A stretch of 64,000 bases of DNA from Bordetella parapertussis (GTDB lineage Bacteria > Pseudomonadota > Gammaproteobacteria > Burkholderiales > Burkholderiaceae_C): positions 14,810 to 78,809 of the forward strand of contig CAMCTC010000011.1 of NCBI GenBank assembly GCA_945878355.1, read 5' to 3'. The position numbers and the translations under genes were made by a program. Of the stretch, positions 10,046 through 20,941 are shown piece after piece. The notes beneath the pieces were generated by a model, which did no database searches, had not been told where the DNA came from, and worked only from the letters and a program-made list of their open reading frames with translations. Numbering within the stretch: position 1 is the first letter of the stretch; each line of letters opens with the position of its first letter.

Positions 10046-10070
10046 GATCTCGATTGTAGGGAGCGAGATC
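10046..10070. promoter_or_regulatory. 25-bp dyad between the ABC exporter and tetR starts
   Basis: A perfect inverted repeat GATCTCG/CGAGATC with an 11-bp spacer starts 2 bp upstream of the ATPase ATG and ends about 40 bp before the TetR ATG. The position in a short divergent intergenic region fits an operator for the adjacent TetR protein. Binding is inferred only from position and symmetry. Confidence 0.45.
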
Positions 10071-10111
10071 AATCCCGCGTCGGCCGCTTGGTGCTAGATT
10101 GCGGGCACCCC

Positions 10112-10882
10112 ATGCGCGAAACGAACCCACCCAGCGACCAGGCGTCGCAACAACCCGTCGAGTTGCTAGCGCTGGCGCTGAACAGCGAGCCGTCCAAACC
10201 AGCGCCAACATCAACGCCCAAGTCGCAGGGCAAGAAGCCACGCCGCACTGCCGAGCGCATCCTTGAGGTCACGCTCGATCTGTTCAACCGCTTCGGTGAG
10301 CCCAATGTCAGCACCACGCTGATCTCGGCCGAGATGGGCATCAGCCCGGGCAACCTGTACTACCACTACCCGGCCAAGGACGAGTTGATCAACACCTTGT
10401 TCGCGGCGTTCGAGCATGGCCTGAACGACTTGCTGCAGGCTGCCGACAACGTGCGCAACGTCGAGGACGCCTGGCTGTTCTTCCACATGCTGTTCGAGTT
10501 GATCTGGCAGTACCGATTCCTGTACCGCGACCTCAATGACCTGCTCAGCAAGAACCGCAGGCTAGAGACCCATTTCCAGTTCGTGCTGAAGAACAAGTCG
10601 CGGGCTGTGCAGCAGGTGTTCGAGGGTCTGACGCGCGGCAACTCGATGCGCATAGACCGCCGCGAGGCCGAGCCTGTGGCCAGCAGTATGGTGGTCGTGC
10701 TCACCTACTGGCTGAGCTTCGAGTATGTCCGCGATCCGCGCCGCGCGCTCGAACCCGAGAGCGCGGCCGCAGCGCTGTCGCGCGGCGCCTACCATGTGCT
10801 GGCCCTGCTGATGCCCTACCTGGAGCCGCAAGCTCGCGAGCACCTGTTCGAGATCGCTGGGGCCTACCGCAGCGCTGATTGA
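10112..10882 (+). CDS. TetR/AcrR family transcriptional regulator
   Basis: The N-terminal helix-turn-helix is clear (about residues 45-95: RTAERILEVTLDLFNRFG, then ISAEMGISPGNLYYHYPAKDELI). The C-terminal ligand domain is long and has no family I can name with certainty. ATG 10112 is chosen; a TTG at 10088 is in frame. The first 40 residues before the HTH are Pro/Ser/Lys-rich and probably disordered. The gene diverges from the ABC exporter, which makes that exporter or its own promoter a likely target. Confidence 0.9.
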   Translation: MRETNPPSDQASQQPVELLALALNSEPSKPAPTSTPKSQGKKPRRTAERILEVTLDLFNRFGEPNVSTTLISAEMGISPGNLYYHYPAKDELINTLFAAFEHGLNDLLQAADNVRNVEDAWLFFHMLFELIWQYRFLYRDLNDLLSKNRRLETHFQFVLKNKSRAVQQVFEGLTRGNSMRIDRREAEPVASSMVVVLTYWLSFEYVRDPRRALEPESAAAALSRGAYHVLALLMPYLEPQAREHLFEIAGAYRSAD

Positions 10883-10905
10883 AATACTCTGCCAGGAGAT
10901 CCGCA

Positions 10906-11679
10906 ATGGCCAAGTGGACCGCTTTTCCCTACGACAGCGCGCCATACCGTCGCAGCAGCGCAGCGCTGAAGAAAGCCTGGCCAAGACTGCACCTCGGCGA
11001 CACCGAGGACTGCCCCAAGGACCCTGACCTGCTGCGGGGTTGGGCACAGTTTCATGCCGGCGAGTTCGAGCAAGCGCATGAAATCGGGATCGGTATCGGC
11101 GGCGCAGGCATCACACTGGCCAACAAGGCACAGGCGATCTATGCGAACTACCTGGAAGAAACTGCTGCCACCAAGCAATCGATGTTCCACGAGGTGGCGG
11201 CCCGGGCGCAGGCCCAAGCTGCTCGTGAGCCGGCCAACGCCAACGCGTACTACTGGCTGGCCTATGCGTTGGGCCGCTACAGCCAGAGCATCAGCGTGAC
11301 CAAGGCCTTGGCCCAAGGCATGGGCGGCAGGATCAAGGCTGCGCTCGAGACCACGCTGGCTCTGTCGCCCCGGCATGCCGATGCGCACATCGCGCTGGGC
11401 ACCTTCCATGCCGAAGTGATCGACAAAGTGGGCAAGCTGCTGGCCCGCACACAAGGTGCCGATGCGGCCACCGGACTGAGGATGTACCAGCACGCGCTCA
11501 AGCTCAACCCGGGCTCAGCGATCGCGATGATGGAGTACGCCAACGGACTGGTGATGCTCGAAGGCAACAAGCGAATGGCCGAGGCCGAGCAGCTTTATGC
11601 CAGGGCTGCCGCCTGCGAAGCAGCCGATGCGATGGAACGTCTCGATATCGAGCTGGCCAAGGCCGAACTGGCCGCCTGA
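10906..11679 (+). CDS. Conserved hypothetical protein with TPR-like helical repeats
   Basis: ATG 10906 is preceded by AGGAG at good spacing, which decides the start (257 residues). The protein is all-helical in appearance. It has repeat-like blocks ending in alanine-rich helices (ANAYYWLAYALGRYSQ, ADAHIALGTFHAEV, GSAIAMMEYANGLVMLEGN, AEAEQLYARAAAC), the look of degenerate tetratricopeptide repeats. No signal peptide is seen. It lies 23 bp after tetR on the same strand, so the two may be co-transcribed, and it runs convergently into proB. A scaffold role can be guessed from the fold; no specific function is recognised. Confidence 0.75.
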   Translation: MAKWTAFPYDSAPYRRSSAALKKAWPRLHLGDTEDCPKDPDLLRGWAQFHAGEFEQAHEIGIGIGGAGITLANKAQAIYANYLEETAATKQSMFHEVAARAQAQAAREPANANAYYWLAYALGRYSQSISVTKALAQGMGGRIKAALETTLALSPRHADAHIALGTFHAEVIDKVGKLLARTQGADAATGLRMYQHALKLNPGSAIAMMEYANGLVMLEGNKRMAEAEQLYARAAACEAADAMERLDIELAKAELAA

Positions 11680-11691
11680 CCTCAGCCTGGT

Positions 11692-13939
<2,248 letters not shown>

Positions 13940-13946
13940 TCAATAA

Positions 13947-13973
13947 CACAAAAGCCCCGGCAGGCCGGGGCTT
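13947..13973 (-). terminator. Rho-independent terminator after rpmA
   Basis: On the minus strand a 9-bp stem (AAGCCCCGG/CCGGGGCTT) with loop CCTG is followed by TTTTG. It comes after rpmA and ends about 35 bp before the obgE start. The ribosomal protein message should mostly stop here, so obgE depends on read-through or on a promoter inside this gap. Confidence 0.8.
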
Positions 13974-14043
13974 GATAACCGCAGCCCGACAACCGGGCTC
14001 AAGCCATCGCCCCAGCGAACCGGGGCAACAGCGGCGTCGAGGA

Positions 14044-14124
14044 CGCTCTCAAGCAAATGTGGCTTGGCCACTTTGCTTGACCCCCACGGGGGGCGGCCGG
14101 CGTCGGCCGGCGTCGGGGCGCTCA
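14044..14124. repeat. Dispersed GC-rich repeat, copy 2
   Basis: This 81-bp element runs from CGCTCTCAAGCAAATGTGGC through CCCCCACGGGGGGCGGCC to GGGGCGCTCA. Its last bases include the stop codon of rpmA (TCA on the + strand at 14122-14124). It is most similar to copy 3 (30710-30790) and shares its left half with copy 1 (8227-8290). Confidence 0.85.
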
Positions 14125-14379
14125 GGACGGGGTGACGAACACCGTCTGGCGGTTCAGCGCGCCCTTGATGGCATACGACACCGTGCCGTCGACCAAAGCA
14201 AACAAGGTGTGGTCCTTGCCCATGCCGACATTGGTGCCGGCGTGGAAGCGGGTGCCACGCTGCCGAACGATGATCGAACCAGCCGGGATGACCTGACCGC
14301 CGTAGACCTTGACGCCCAGCATCTTGGGTTGGGAATCGCGGCCGTTGCGGGTTGAGCCGCCGCCTTTTTTCTGTGCCAT
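14122..14379 (-). CDS. rpmA: 50S ribosomal protein L27
   Basis: The 85-residue length and the [16 protein letters not shown] start are standard, with the conserved [22 protein letters not shown] core. The N-terminus reaches toward the peptidyl transferase centre. It lies 113 bp downstream of rplU. The end of the gene abuts a dispersed repeat that supplies the stop codon; the last residues (VFVTPS) may therefore have been shaped by it. Confidence 0.98.
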   Translation of the reverse strand: MAQKKGGGSTRNGRDSQPKMLGVKVYGGQVIPAGSIIVRQRGTRFHAGTNVGMGKDHTLFALVDGTVSYAIKGALNRQTVFVTPS

Positions 14380-14492
14380 GGTTTAAAAAACTCCTGATTG
14401 ACGAGGGCCGGATCAGTTCAAAGTCGGATTCGACCGGTTGACTGGATCCCACCCATGGTGGACGACTACCGCCAAGCGGCAGCCCGTGGGCC

Positions 14493-14804
14493 TCAGACGC
14501 CGATGGCGCCGATTTGCAGCTCGGTGTAGGTCTGGCGATGGCCGCCGTGCCGCTGATAGTGCTTGCGGCGACGCATCTTGAAGATGCGCACCTTGTCGTG
14601 CTTGCCGTGCGACAAAACGGTGGCTGTCACCGTCGCGCCGGCCACCAAGGGAGTCCCGATCGTCAATTCTGCGCCGCTGCCGACTGCCAGAACCTGGTCG
14701 ATCACGATCTCTTGGCCCACGTCCGCTGCTATCTGTTCTACCTTGATTTTTTCGCCGGCAGCAACCTTGAACTGCTTGCCACCGGTTTTTATGAGCGCGT
14801 ACAT
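14493..14804 (-). CDS. rplU: 50S ribosomal protein L21
   Basis: This is a 103-residue L21, starting at ATG 14804 ([14 protein letters not shown]) and with the basic [16 protein letters not shown] segment that contacts 23S rRNA. An in-frame extension upstream exists but does not match the family. It is divergent from ispB across a 181-bp gap, an arrangement conserved in many proteobacteria. Confidence 0.98.
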   Translation of the reverse strand: MYALIKTGGKQFKVAAGEKIKVEQIAADVGQEIVIDQVLAVGSGAELTIGTPLVAGATVTATVLSHGKHDKVRIFKMRRRKHYQRHGGHRQTYTELQIGAIGV

Positions 14805-14952
14805 ATGTGCCTTCGATGCCTTCGATTGATTCAATGATTCATCCATCGACCAGCACGGCCGAAGGAACCTTAGACTGTAGCAGATATTCTTGTCGATCCC
14901 GCTGTTCACGCCAGCTCCGAGCGATCCGATCCGAGGTCGATGGCAGGCTCCC

Positions 14953-14958
14953 TATAAT
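14953..14958 (+). promoter_or_regulatory. Candidate -10 box for ispB
   Basis: A perfect TATAAT lies about 27 bp before the TTG start and 64 bp before the first in-frame ATG of ispB. No good -35 hexamer is seen 16-18 bp upstream, so this is a candidate only. Confidence 0.45.
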
Positions 14959-14985
14959 TAGTGGCCAGACTAAAACTGACCCACG

Positions 14986-15963
14986 TTGATTGAAACCCCA
15001 AAACCTGTCGCTGTTGACCCGATGGCCGCCGACATGCTGCAGGTCGATCGCGTGATAGGCCAGCGCCTGAGCTCCGACGTCGCGCTGATCAACCAGATCT
15101 CGCATTACATCGTCAACGCTGGCGGCAAGAGAATCCGACCGCGATTGGTTCTGATGTTCTCCGAGGCACTGGGCTTCGCCGGCGCTGAGCGTTTCGAACT
15201 CGCCGCCGCGGTTGAGTTCATCCACACGGCAACCCTGCTGCACGACGATGTGGTCGACGAGTCCTCGCTGCGGCGAGGCCGGCAAACCGCCAACGCGATG
15301 TTCGGCAATGCCGCCAGCGTGCTGGTTGGCGATTTCCTGTATTCACGCGCCTTCCAGATGATGGTGGGTGTGAACCGAATGCATGTGCTCGAGGTTCTGG
15401 CCGACGCGACCAATGTGATCGCCGAAGGCGAGGTGCTGCAGTTGATGAACATGCACGACCCGGACCTGAGCGTGGAGGACTACCTGCGGGTGATCAGGTA
15501 CAAGACCGCCAAGCTGTTTGAAGCCAGCGCCCGCTTGGGTGCCGTGTTGGCAGACGCCGGACATGCCGTGGAAGAGGCCTGCGCAGACTACGGCCGCTCG
15601 CTTGGCACGGCTTTCCAGTTGGTTGACGACCTGCTCGACTACGAGGGAGACGCCTTGTCCATGGGCAAGACGGTCGGGGACGACCTGCGCGAAGGCAAAC
15701 CCACCTTGCCGCTGCTGCTGGCCATGGCCAGATGCAGCGAAGATGAGCGGCAACTGATGCGACACGCCATCGAACATGGGCACACGTCAAGACTAGACGA
15801 CATCCTGACCATCGTGCGGCGCACCGGCGCGCTGCAAGCCACCCGCGAGGCCGCCCGGGCCGAAGCCGGCAAGGCCTGCGCAGCGCTTTCTTCGCTGCCC
15901 GACACGAGCGCGAGAAAGGCTCTGCTAGAATTATCGGCTCGCTCGGTAGAGAGAAATTTCTGA
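14986..15963 (+). CDS. ispB: All-trans polyprenyl (octaprenyl) diphosphate synthase
   Basis: It makes the ubiquinone side chain by adding isopentenyl units to an allylic diphosphate. Both aspartate-rich motifs are present: LLHDDVVDESSLRRG and FQLVDDLLDYEG, along with GGKRIRPRLV. The product chain length cannot be read with certainty; C8 is usual in this group. The start is either TTG 14986 (325 residues, close to E. coli IspB at 323) or ATG 15022 (313). Neither has a clear ribosome binding site. It diverges from rplU and is followed by tRNA-Pro. Confidence 0.94.
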   Translation: MIETPKPVAVDPMAADMLQVDRVIGQRLSSDVALINQISHYIVNAGGKRIRPRLVLMFSEALGFAGAERFELAAAVEFIHTATLLHDDVVDESSLRRGRQTANAMFGNAASVLVGDFLYSRAFQMMVGVNRMHVLEVLADATNVIAEGEVLQLMNMHDPDLSVEDYLRVIRYKTAKLFEASARLGAVLADAGHAVEEACADYGRSLGTAFQLVDDLLDYEGDALSMGKTVGDDLREGKPTLPLLLAMARCSEDERQLMRHAIEHGHTSRLDDILTIVRRTGALQATREAARAEAGKACAALSSLPDTSARKALLELSARSVERNF

Positions 15964-16010
15964 CCAGAGAGAGATTCGGGCCACGCCGGCAACAGCGTGA
16001 AAAGCCCAAT

Positions 16011-16087
16011 CGGGGTGTAGCTTAGCCTGGTAGAGCGCTACGTTCGGGACGTAGAGGCCGGAGGTTCGAATCCTCTCACCCCGACCA
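16011..16087 (+). tRNA. tRNA-Pro (anticodon CGG)
   Basis: The 77-nt sequence folds as a full cloverleaf. The acceptor stem is CGGGGTG/CACCCCG with discriminator A and an encoded CCA end. The anticodon stem is CTACG/CGTAG around loop TTCGGGA, giving anticodon CGG, which reads CCG. The T arm is GGAGG-TTCGAAT-CCTCT-like. C1 pairing with G72 is a proline tRNA hallmark in bacteria. It lies between ispB and pilB. Confidence 0.97.
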
Positions 16088-16260
16088 AAATTTCGCGTCA
16101 AGCAGCCATCAGCGCGCTGACAAGGCCACATGTTTCAGACCTCGCGATGCGAGAGCTAATCAAGAAACAAGGCCGGTAATGCCACCGATCTTGGGGTTAC
16201 AGCGACGACTCGACAGGCGATGATGCTGAAATCGGCACGCCGCGAGAACACTGCCCCGCC

Positions 16261-17976
16261 TTGGAAACCTCGGTCGACATCCCGCAACCATCCCTCTCAG
16301 GCGTCGCGAGGGTCTTGGTTCACGCCGGCAAGCTCAGCAGCAAGGCCGCGCAAGACTTGGACAAGTCTGCGCGCGACCGCAAGATCAGCTTCATCGGTGC
16401 GGTGATTGCGTCAGGCGCTGTCTCGGCTTTCGATCTGGCGCATCAACTGTCGCTGTCGTTGGCATTGCCGCTGCTGGACCTTTCGGCGATCGATCAGAAT
16501 CGACTGCCCAAAGGCTTGGTCGATGCCAAACTGAGCCTTCAATACCAGCTTGTCATGCTGGGTCGGCGAGGCAACCGGCTGTTCATCGGCGGTGCCGACC
16601 CGACCGACCAGGAAGCGGTAGAGCGCATCAAGTTCGCCACCCAGCTTTCGCCCGAGTGGGTGATCGTCGAGTACGACAAGCTCGCACGCATCATCGAGGC
16701 GAGAGGTCATTCCGCCAACGAGACGCTGGATGCGCTGACCGCGGAAGACTTCGAATTCGACGTCACCGAGGACGCCGGCGCCGCAGAGGCTGCCGAACTG
16801 GTTTCCGAGGTCGAAGACGCGCCAGTGGTGCGCTTCCTGCAGAAGATGCTGATCGACGCGATCAACATGCGCGCTTCCGACCTGCACTTCGAGCCCTACG
16901 AATACAACTACCGGGTACGGTTCCGGGTCGACGGCGAGTTGCGCGAGATCACGCAGCCGCCGATCGCGATCAAGGAGAAACTCGCGTCGCGGATCAAGGT
17001 CATCAGTCGGCTAGACATCTCGGAAAAGCGCGTGCCGCAGGACGGCCGCATGAAGATGAAGTTCGGTGCCAAGGCGATCGACTTCCGAGTCTCCACGCTG
17101 CCCACGCTGTTCGGCGAAAAGATCGTGATCCGGATTCTCGACCCGTCATCGGCCAAGGTCGGCATCGAGGCCCTGGGTTACGAGAGTGCCGAGAAAGAGC
17201 GGCTGATGGCCGCCATCACGCGGCCCTACGGCATGATCCTGGTCACCGGCCCGACGGGTTCGGGCAAGACGGTATCGCTCTACAGTTGCCTGAACATCCT
17301 GAACCAGCCGGGCGTCAACATCTCCACCGTCGAAGACCCGGCCGAAATCAATCTACCCGGCGTCAACCAGGTCAATGTCAACGAGCGCGCCGGCATGACC
17401 TTCTCGGTTGCGCTCAAATCATTTCTGCGCCAGGACCCTGACATCATCATGGTTGGCGAGATCCGCGATCTCGAGACCGCAGACATCGCGATCAAGGCTG
17501 CCCAGACCGGCCACATGGTGATGAGTACCTTGCACACCAACGATGCGCCAACCACGCTGACGCGCTTGCTCAACATGGGCGTGGCGCCGTTCAACATTGC
17601 CTCCAGCGTGATCTTGATCACTGCCCAACGACTGGCGCGCCGGCTGTGCGAGAACTGCAAGACCCCGACCGACTACCCGCGCGAAGCCATGCTGCGCGCA
17701 GGCTATGCGCCCGAAGACCTGGACGGCGCCTGGAAGCCGTTTCGTGCGGTCGGCTGTGCAGCTTGCAACAACGGGTTCAAGGGACGGGTCGGGCTGTACC
17801 AAGTGATGCCGATCACCGCCGCCTTGCAGCGAATCATCCTGACCGAAGGCACGGCGATGGACATTGCAGACCAGGCAAGAGCCGAGGGTGTGTGCGACTT
17901 GCGTCAATCGGGTCTGGTCAAGGTCCGAGCCGGCGTCACATCGCTCGAAGAGGTGATCGCCGTCACCAACCTGTGA
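16261..17976 (+). CDS. pilB: Type IV pilus assembly ATPase PilB
   Basis: This hexameric cytoplasmic ATPase drives pilus extension. The 571-residue protein has the N-terminal MshEN/T2SSE-N domain (1-150), Walker A TGPTGSGKT at 329-337, the Asp box region near 355-365, Walker B DIIMVGEIRD at 394-403 and the zinc tetracysteine Cys463/Cys466 with Cys499/Cys502. No ATG is in frame upstream before a stop at about 16177, so TTG 16261 is the best start. It begins the pilB-pilC-pilD cluster. Confidence 0.96.
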   Translation: METSVDIPQPSLSGVARVLVHAGKLSSKAAQDLDKSARDRKISFIGAVIASGAVSAFDLAHQLSLSLALPLLDLSAIDQNRLPKGLVDAKLSLQYQLVMLGRRGNRLFIGGADPTDQEAVERIKFATQLSPEWVIVEYDKLARIIEARGHSANETLDALTAEDFEFDVTEDAGAAEAAELVSEVEDAPVVRFLQKMLIDAINMRASDLHFEPYEYNYRVRFRVDGELREITQPPIAIKEKLASRIKVISRLDISEKRVPQDGRMKMKFGAKAIDFRVSTLPTLFGEKIVIRILDPSSAKVGIEALGYESAEKERLMAAITRPYGMILVTGPTGSGKTVSLYSCLNILNQPGVNISTVEDPAEINLPGVNQVNVNERAGMTFSVALKSFLRQDPDIIMVGEIRDLETADIAIKAAQTGHMVMSTLHTNDAPTTLTRLLNMGVAPFNIASSVILITAQRLARRLCENCKTPTDYPREAMLRAGYAPEDLDGAWKPFRAVGCAACNNGFKGRVGLYQVMPITAALQRIILTEGTAMDIADQARAEGVCDLRQSGLVKVRAGVTSLEEVIAVTNL

Positions 17977-18043
17977 AACACTTGTTGAAACCGTCGCACA
18001 GGGTCTGATTCAGGCGCCGTGCCGCGCAAGCCCCGGAGCAAGC

Positions 18044-19258
18044 ATGGCGACCGCCGCAAGAAACATCAAGGAACTGGTCTTCGAATGGGAAGGCCGGGAC
18101 AAGAACGGCAAGATTCTGCGCGGTGAAATCCGCGCTGGCGGCGAGGCCGCCGTCAGCGCCAGCCTGAGGCGCCAAGGCATCCTGCTGACCAAGGTCAAAA
18201 AGCGCCGAACCAGTGGTGGCAGCGCCGTCAAGCCGCGCGACATCGCGCTGTTCACACGCCAACTCGCCACGATGATGAAAGCCGGTGTACCGCTGCTGCA
18301 GTCCTTTGACATCGTTGGCCGCGGCGCCACCAACCCTAGACTGACCCAATTGCTGGGCAACATCCGGTCCGATGTCGAGACCGGTACCAGCCTGTCGGCA
18401 GCGTTCCGCAAGCACCCGATGCAGTTCGATGCGCTGTACTGCAACCTGGTCGAGGCGGGCGAGACCGGCGGCATCCTGGAAGCGCTGCTCGAACGCTTGG
18501 CGATCTACCAGGAGAAGACACTGGCGCTCAAGAGCAAGATCAAGGCAGCGCTGATGTACCCGGTCGCGGTGCTGGTGGTGGCATTCGTGGTGGTGGTGGT
18601 GATCATGGTCAAGGTGATCCCGGCCTTCAAGGAGGTGTTCAGCTCCTTCGGCGCCGACCTGCCTGCACCCACGCTGCTGGTGATCGCGATGTCAGAGTTC
18701 TTCGTCGCCACATGGCCCTTCATTTTCGGTGGACTGATAGGCGGCGGCTACCTGTTCATGCAGGGTTGGCGGCGATCAGAAAAAATGCAGATGGTGATGG
18801 ACCGCCTGCTGCTGCGCCTGCCGATATTCGGTGTGTTGATCAACAAATCGGTGGTCGCGCGCTGGACCCGCACACTGTCAACGATGTTCGCCGCCGGTGT
18901 ACCGCTGGTCGAGGCGCTCGACTCAGTGGGTGGTGCGGCGGGCAATGCGGTCTATGCGGAGGCCACCCGGGTGATCCAGCGCGATGTGTCGACCGGCAGT
19001 GCCTTGACCACCGCAATGCAGGGCACCGGCGTTTTTCCAAACATGGTGATCCAGATGTCGTCGATCGGCGAGGAATCGGGCGCACTAGACCATATGCTGG
19101 CCAAGGCGGCCGAGTTCTACGAAGAGGAGGTCGATGACATGGTCAAGGGTTTGTCAAGCCTGATGGAGCCGATCATCATCGTGATCCTGGGCACCATCAT
19201 CGGCGGCATCGTCGTCGCGATGTACCTGCCGATCTTCAAGATCGGCTCGGTGGTCTGA
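18044..19258 (+). CDS. pilC: Type IV pilus inner-membrane platform protein PilC
   Basis: This platform protein couples the PilB and PilT motors to pilin insertion. The 404-residue length is typical, with the duplicated T2SSF domain (each about 120 residues) and three membrane segments (near 170-190, 220-245 and 375-400). LARQL-like sequence FTRQLATMMKAGVPLLQSFD is repeated as WTRTLSTMFAAGVPLVEALD, the family signature. It lies 67 bp after pilB and is directly adjacent to pilD. Confidence 0.96.
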   Translation: MATAARNIKELVFEWEGRDKNGKILRGEIRAGGEAAVSASLRRQGILLTKVKKRRTSGGSAVKPRDIALFTRQLATMMKAGVPLLQSFDIVGRGATNPRLTQLLGNIRSDVETGTSLSAAFRKHPMQFDALYCNLVEAGETGGILEALLERLAIYQEKTLALKSKIKAALMYPVAVLVVAFVVVVVIMVKVIPAFKEVFSSFGADLPAPTLLVIAMSEFFVATWPFIFGGLIGGGYLFMQGWRRSEKMQMVMDRLLLRLPIFGVLINKSVVARWTRTLSTMFAAGVPLVEALDSVGGAAGNAVYAEATRVIQRDVSTGSALTTAMQGTGVFPNMVIQMSSIGEESGALDHMLAKAAEFYEEEVDDMVKGLSSLMEPIIIVILGTIIGGIVVAMYLPIFKIGSVV

Positions 19259-20203
19259 ATGGCGATGAATACAGACTCCAGTCTCATGCCATGGCTGCTG
19301 TCGCCCTGGGTGTTCGGCTTGCTAGGCCTGGTGATCGGCAGCTTTCTCAACGTGGTAATACATCGCCTGCCACCGATGCTGGAGCGCGAATGGCTGGGCG
19401 ATGTCGCGGGCTACCTGCAGGACGATGCCGCGATGGATCGGGTGTTGGGTTGCGGCGCACCGCGATGCGCCGAACTCGCGGGCCAAGGCCGGTCGCTGGC
19501 CAGCGAGTTGGCGCAACTGCCAGCGTTGAGCCTGTCGCGGCCTCGCTCGCGTTGCCCGCATTGCGGCCACCAACTCGCCTGGCACGAGAACATCCCGCTG
19601 ATCGGGTGGCTGCGCCTGGGCGGCAAATGCGCGGCCTGCGGCAAACGGATCTCGCTGCGCTATCCATTGGTCGAAGCCCTCACCGGCTCGCTGTTCGCCG
19701 CAGCAGCGACGCTTGCCGGCCCGACTTGCGGCACGGTGGTGTACTGCGTGGCACTGTCCTTGCTGGTGGCCGCCGCCTTCATAGACCTCGACACGACGCT
19801 GCTGCCCGATGACCTGACGCTGCCCTTGGTTGGCCTGGGACTGACTGCAGCCTGGCTGCAGTGGACACCTGTGACGCTGGTCGATTCCGCGCTGGGCGCG
19901 ATGTTTGGCTATGGGTCGCTGTGGGCCGTGGCGTTCTGCTACAAACTGCTGCGTGGCATGCAAGGCATGGCCGAGGGCGACTTTAAACTGCTGGCCGGCC
20001 TGGGTGCACTGCTGGGCTGGCAGGCACTGCCCTCGATCATCTTGCTGTCGTCGGCGGTCGGCGCTGTGGTGGGCATCTTCATGATCGTCGCCCGCGGCCA
20101 TGGCCGCAATGCGCCCATCCCTTTCGGCCCATTCCTGGCTGGCGGCGGCATGGCCGCGCTGTTTTTTGGCACCCAACTCAACAGAATGTGGCCCGGGCTA
20201 TGA
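19259..20203 (+). CDS. pilD: Prepilin peptidase / N-methyltransferase PilD
   Basis: This membrane aspartyl protease removes the prepilin leader and N-methylates the new end. The tetracysteine motif of the methyltransferase loop is present (CPHCGHQL...CAACGKR). The catalytic aspartates are in AAFIDLDTTLLPDD and the GxGD-like AEGDFKLLAGLGALLG. The segment between LEREW and the first CxxC is longer than usual and carries two extra cysteines (GCGAPRC). The ATG follows the pilC stop directly, and the stop overlaps the coaE ATG. Confidence 0.95.
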   Translation: MAMNTDSSLMPWLLSPWVFGLLGLVIGSFLNVVIHRLPPMLEREWLGDVAGYLQDDAAMDRVLGCGAPRCAELAGQGRSLASELAQLPALSLSRPRSRCPHCGHQLAWHENIPLIGWLRLGGKCAACGKRISLRYPLVEALTGSLFAAAATLAGPTCGTVVYCVALSLLVAAAFIDLDTTLLPDDLTLPLVGLGLTAAWLQWTPVTLVDSALGAMFGYGSLWAVAFCYKLLRGMQGMAEGDFKLLAGLGALLGWQALPSIILLSSAVGAVVGIFMIVARGHGRNAPIPFGPFLAGGGMAALFFGTQLNRMWPGL

Positions 20204-20823
20204 ACAACATTCCAACAGCAGCGGCCCGTGCAGTCGGCCTGACCGGCGGTATCGGTAGCGGCAAGAGCACGGTAGCTGCACTGCTGGTGGCGCACGGCGC
20301 GGCGCTGGTCGACACCGATGCCATCGCCCACAGCCTGACGGCGCCTTTCGGTCCCGCGATGCCGGCGCTGCGCCAGCGCTTCGGCGAAGAGGTGGCAGGC
20401 GCCGACGGTGCGCTGGACCGGGCGCGGATGCGCCAACTGGTGTTTGCCGACGCAAAGGCCAAGCAGGCGCTGGAAAAAATCCTGCACCCGATGATTGGCG
20501 ACGAGGCCATGCGTCAGGCCACCGTGGCACAGGCACGCGGCGCGGTGGTCGTGTTCGACGTACCCTTGCTCACAGCGGCCAGCCCCTGGCGCAATCGCTG
20601 CGAACGCATCCTGGTGATCGACTGCAGCGCCCAGACCCAGGTGCAGCGCGTGATGGCGCGCTCAGGCTGGTCGTCGGACCAAGTCGAACGCGTGATCGCA
20701 CAACAGACCAGCCGCGAAGCCCGGCGCGCTATCGCCGATGCGGTGATCTTCAACGACGGCCTGACGCCCGAGGCGCTGGCCGAAGAGGTAGCCTCGCTGT
20801 GGGCGATCTGGGCACTGGGCTGA
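20200..20823 (+). CDS. coaE: Dephospho-CoA kinase
   Basis: It catalyses the last step of coenzyme A synthesis, phosphorylating dephospho-CoA at the 3' hydroxyl. The P-loop GGIGSGKST lies near residues 15-23, and DTDAIAH follows as expected. ATG 20200 overlaps the pilD stop (ATGA); a GTG at 20188 is in frame but inside pilD. The 207-residue length is normal. pilD-coaE-zapD is a conserved proteobacterial string. Confidence 0.96.
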   Translation: MNNIPTAAARAVGLTGGIGSGKSTVAALLVAHGAALVDTDAIAHSLTAPFGPAMPALRQRFGEEVAGADGALDRARMRQLVFADAKAKQALEKILHPMIGDEAMRQATVAQARGAVVVFDVPLLTAASPWRNRCERILVIDCSAQTQVQRVMARSGWSSDQVERVIAQQTSREARRAIADAVIFNDGLTPEALAEEVASLWAIWALG

Positions 20824-20941
20824 TGACAGACCAGTTGCCAGGCCTCAAGCCGACCCGCAGCCAGTCCAACTCGGCCGCTGTGAAACAATCAAGCCACAGC
20901 CCGTGGCCCGATGCAGTGGCCGCCTGACGAGAGAGCGCGCC

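Noticed and set aside
13940..14452. Protein-coding frame across the rpmA flanks
   Set aside because: It runs through a terminator and the dispersed repeat and overlaps rpmA in another frame.
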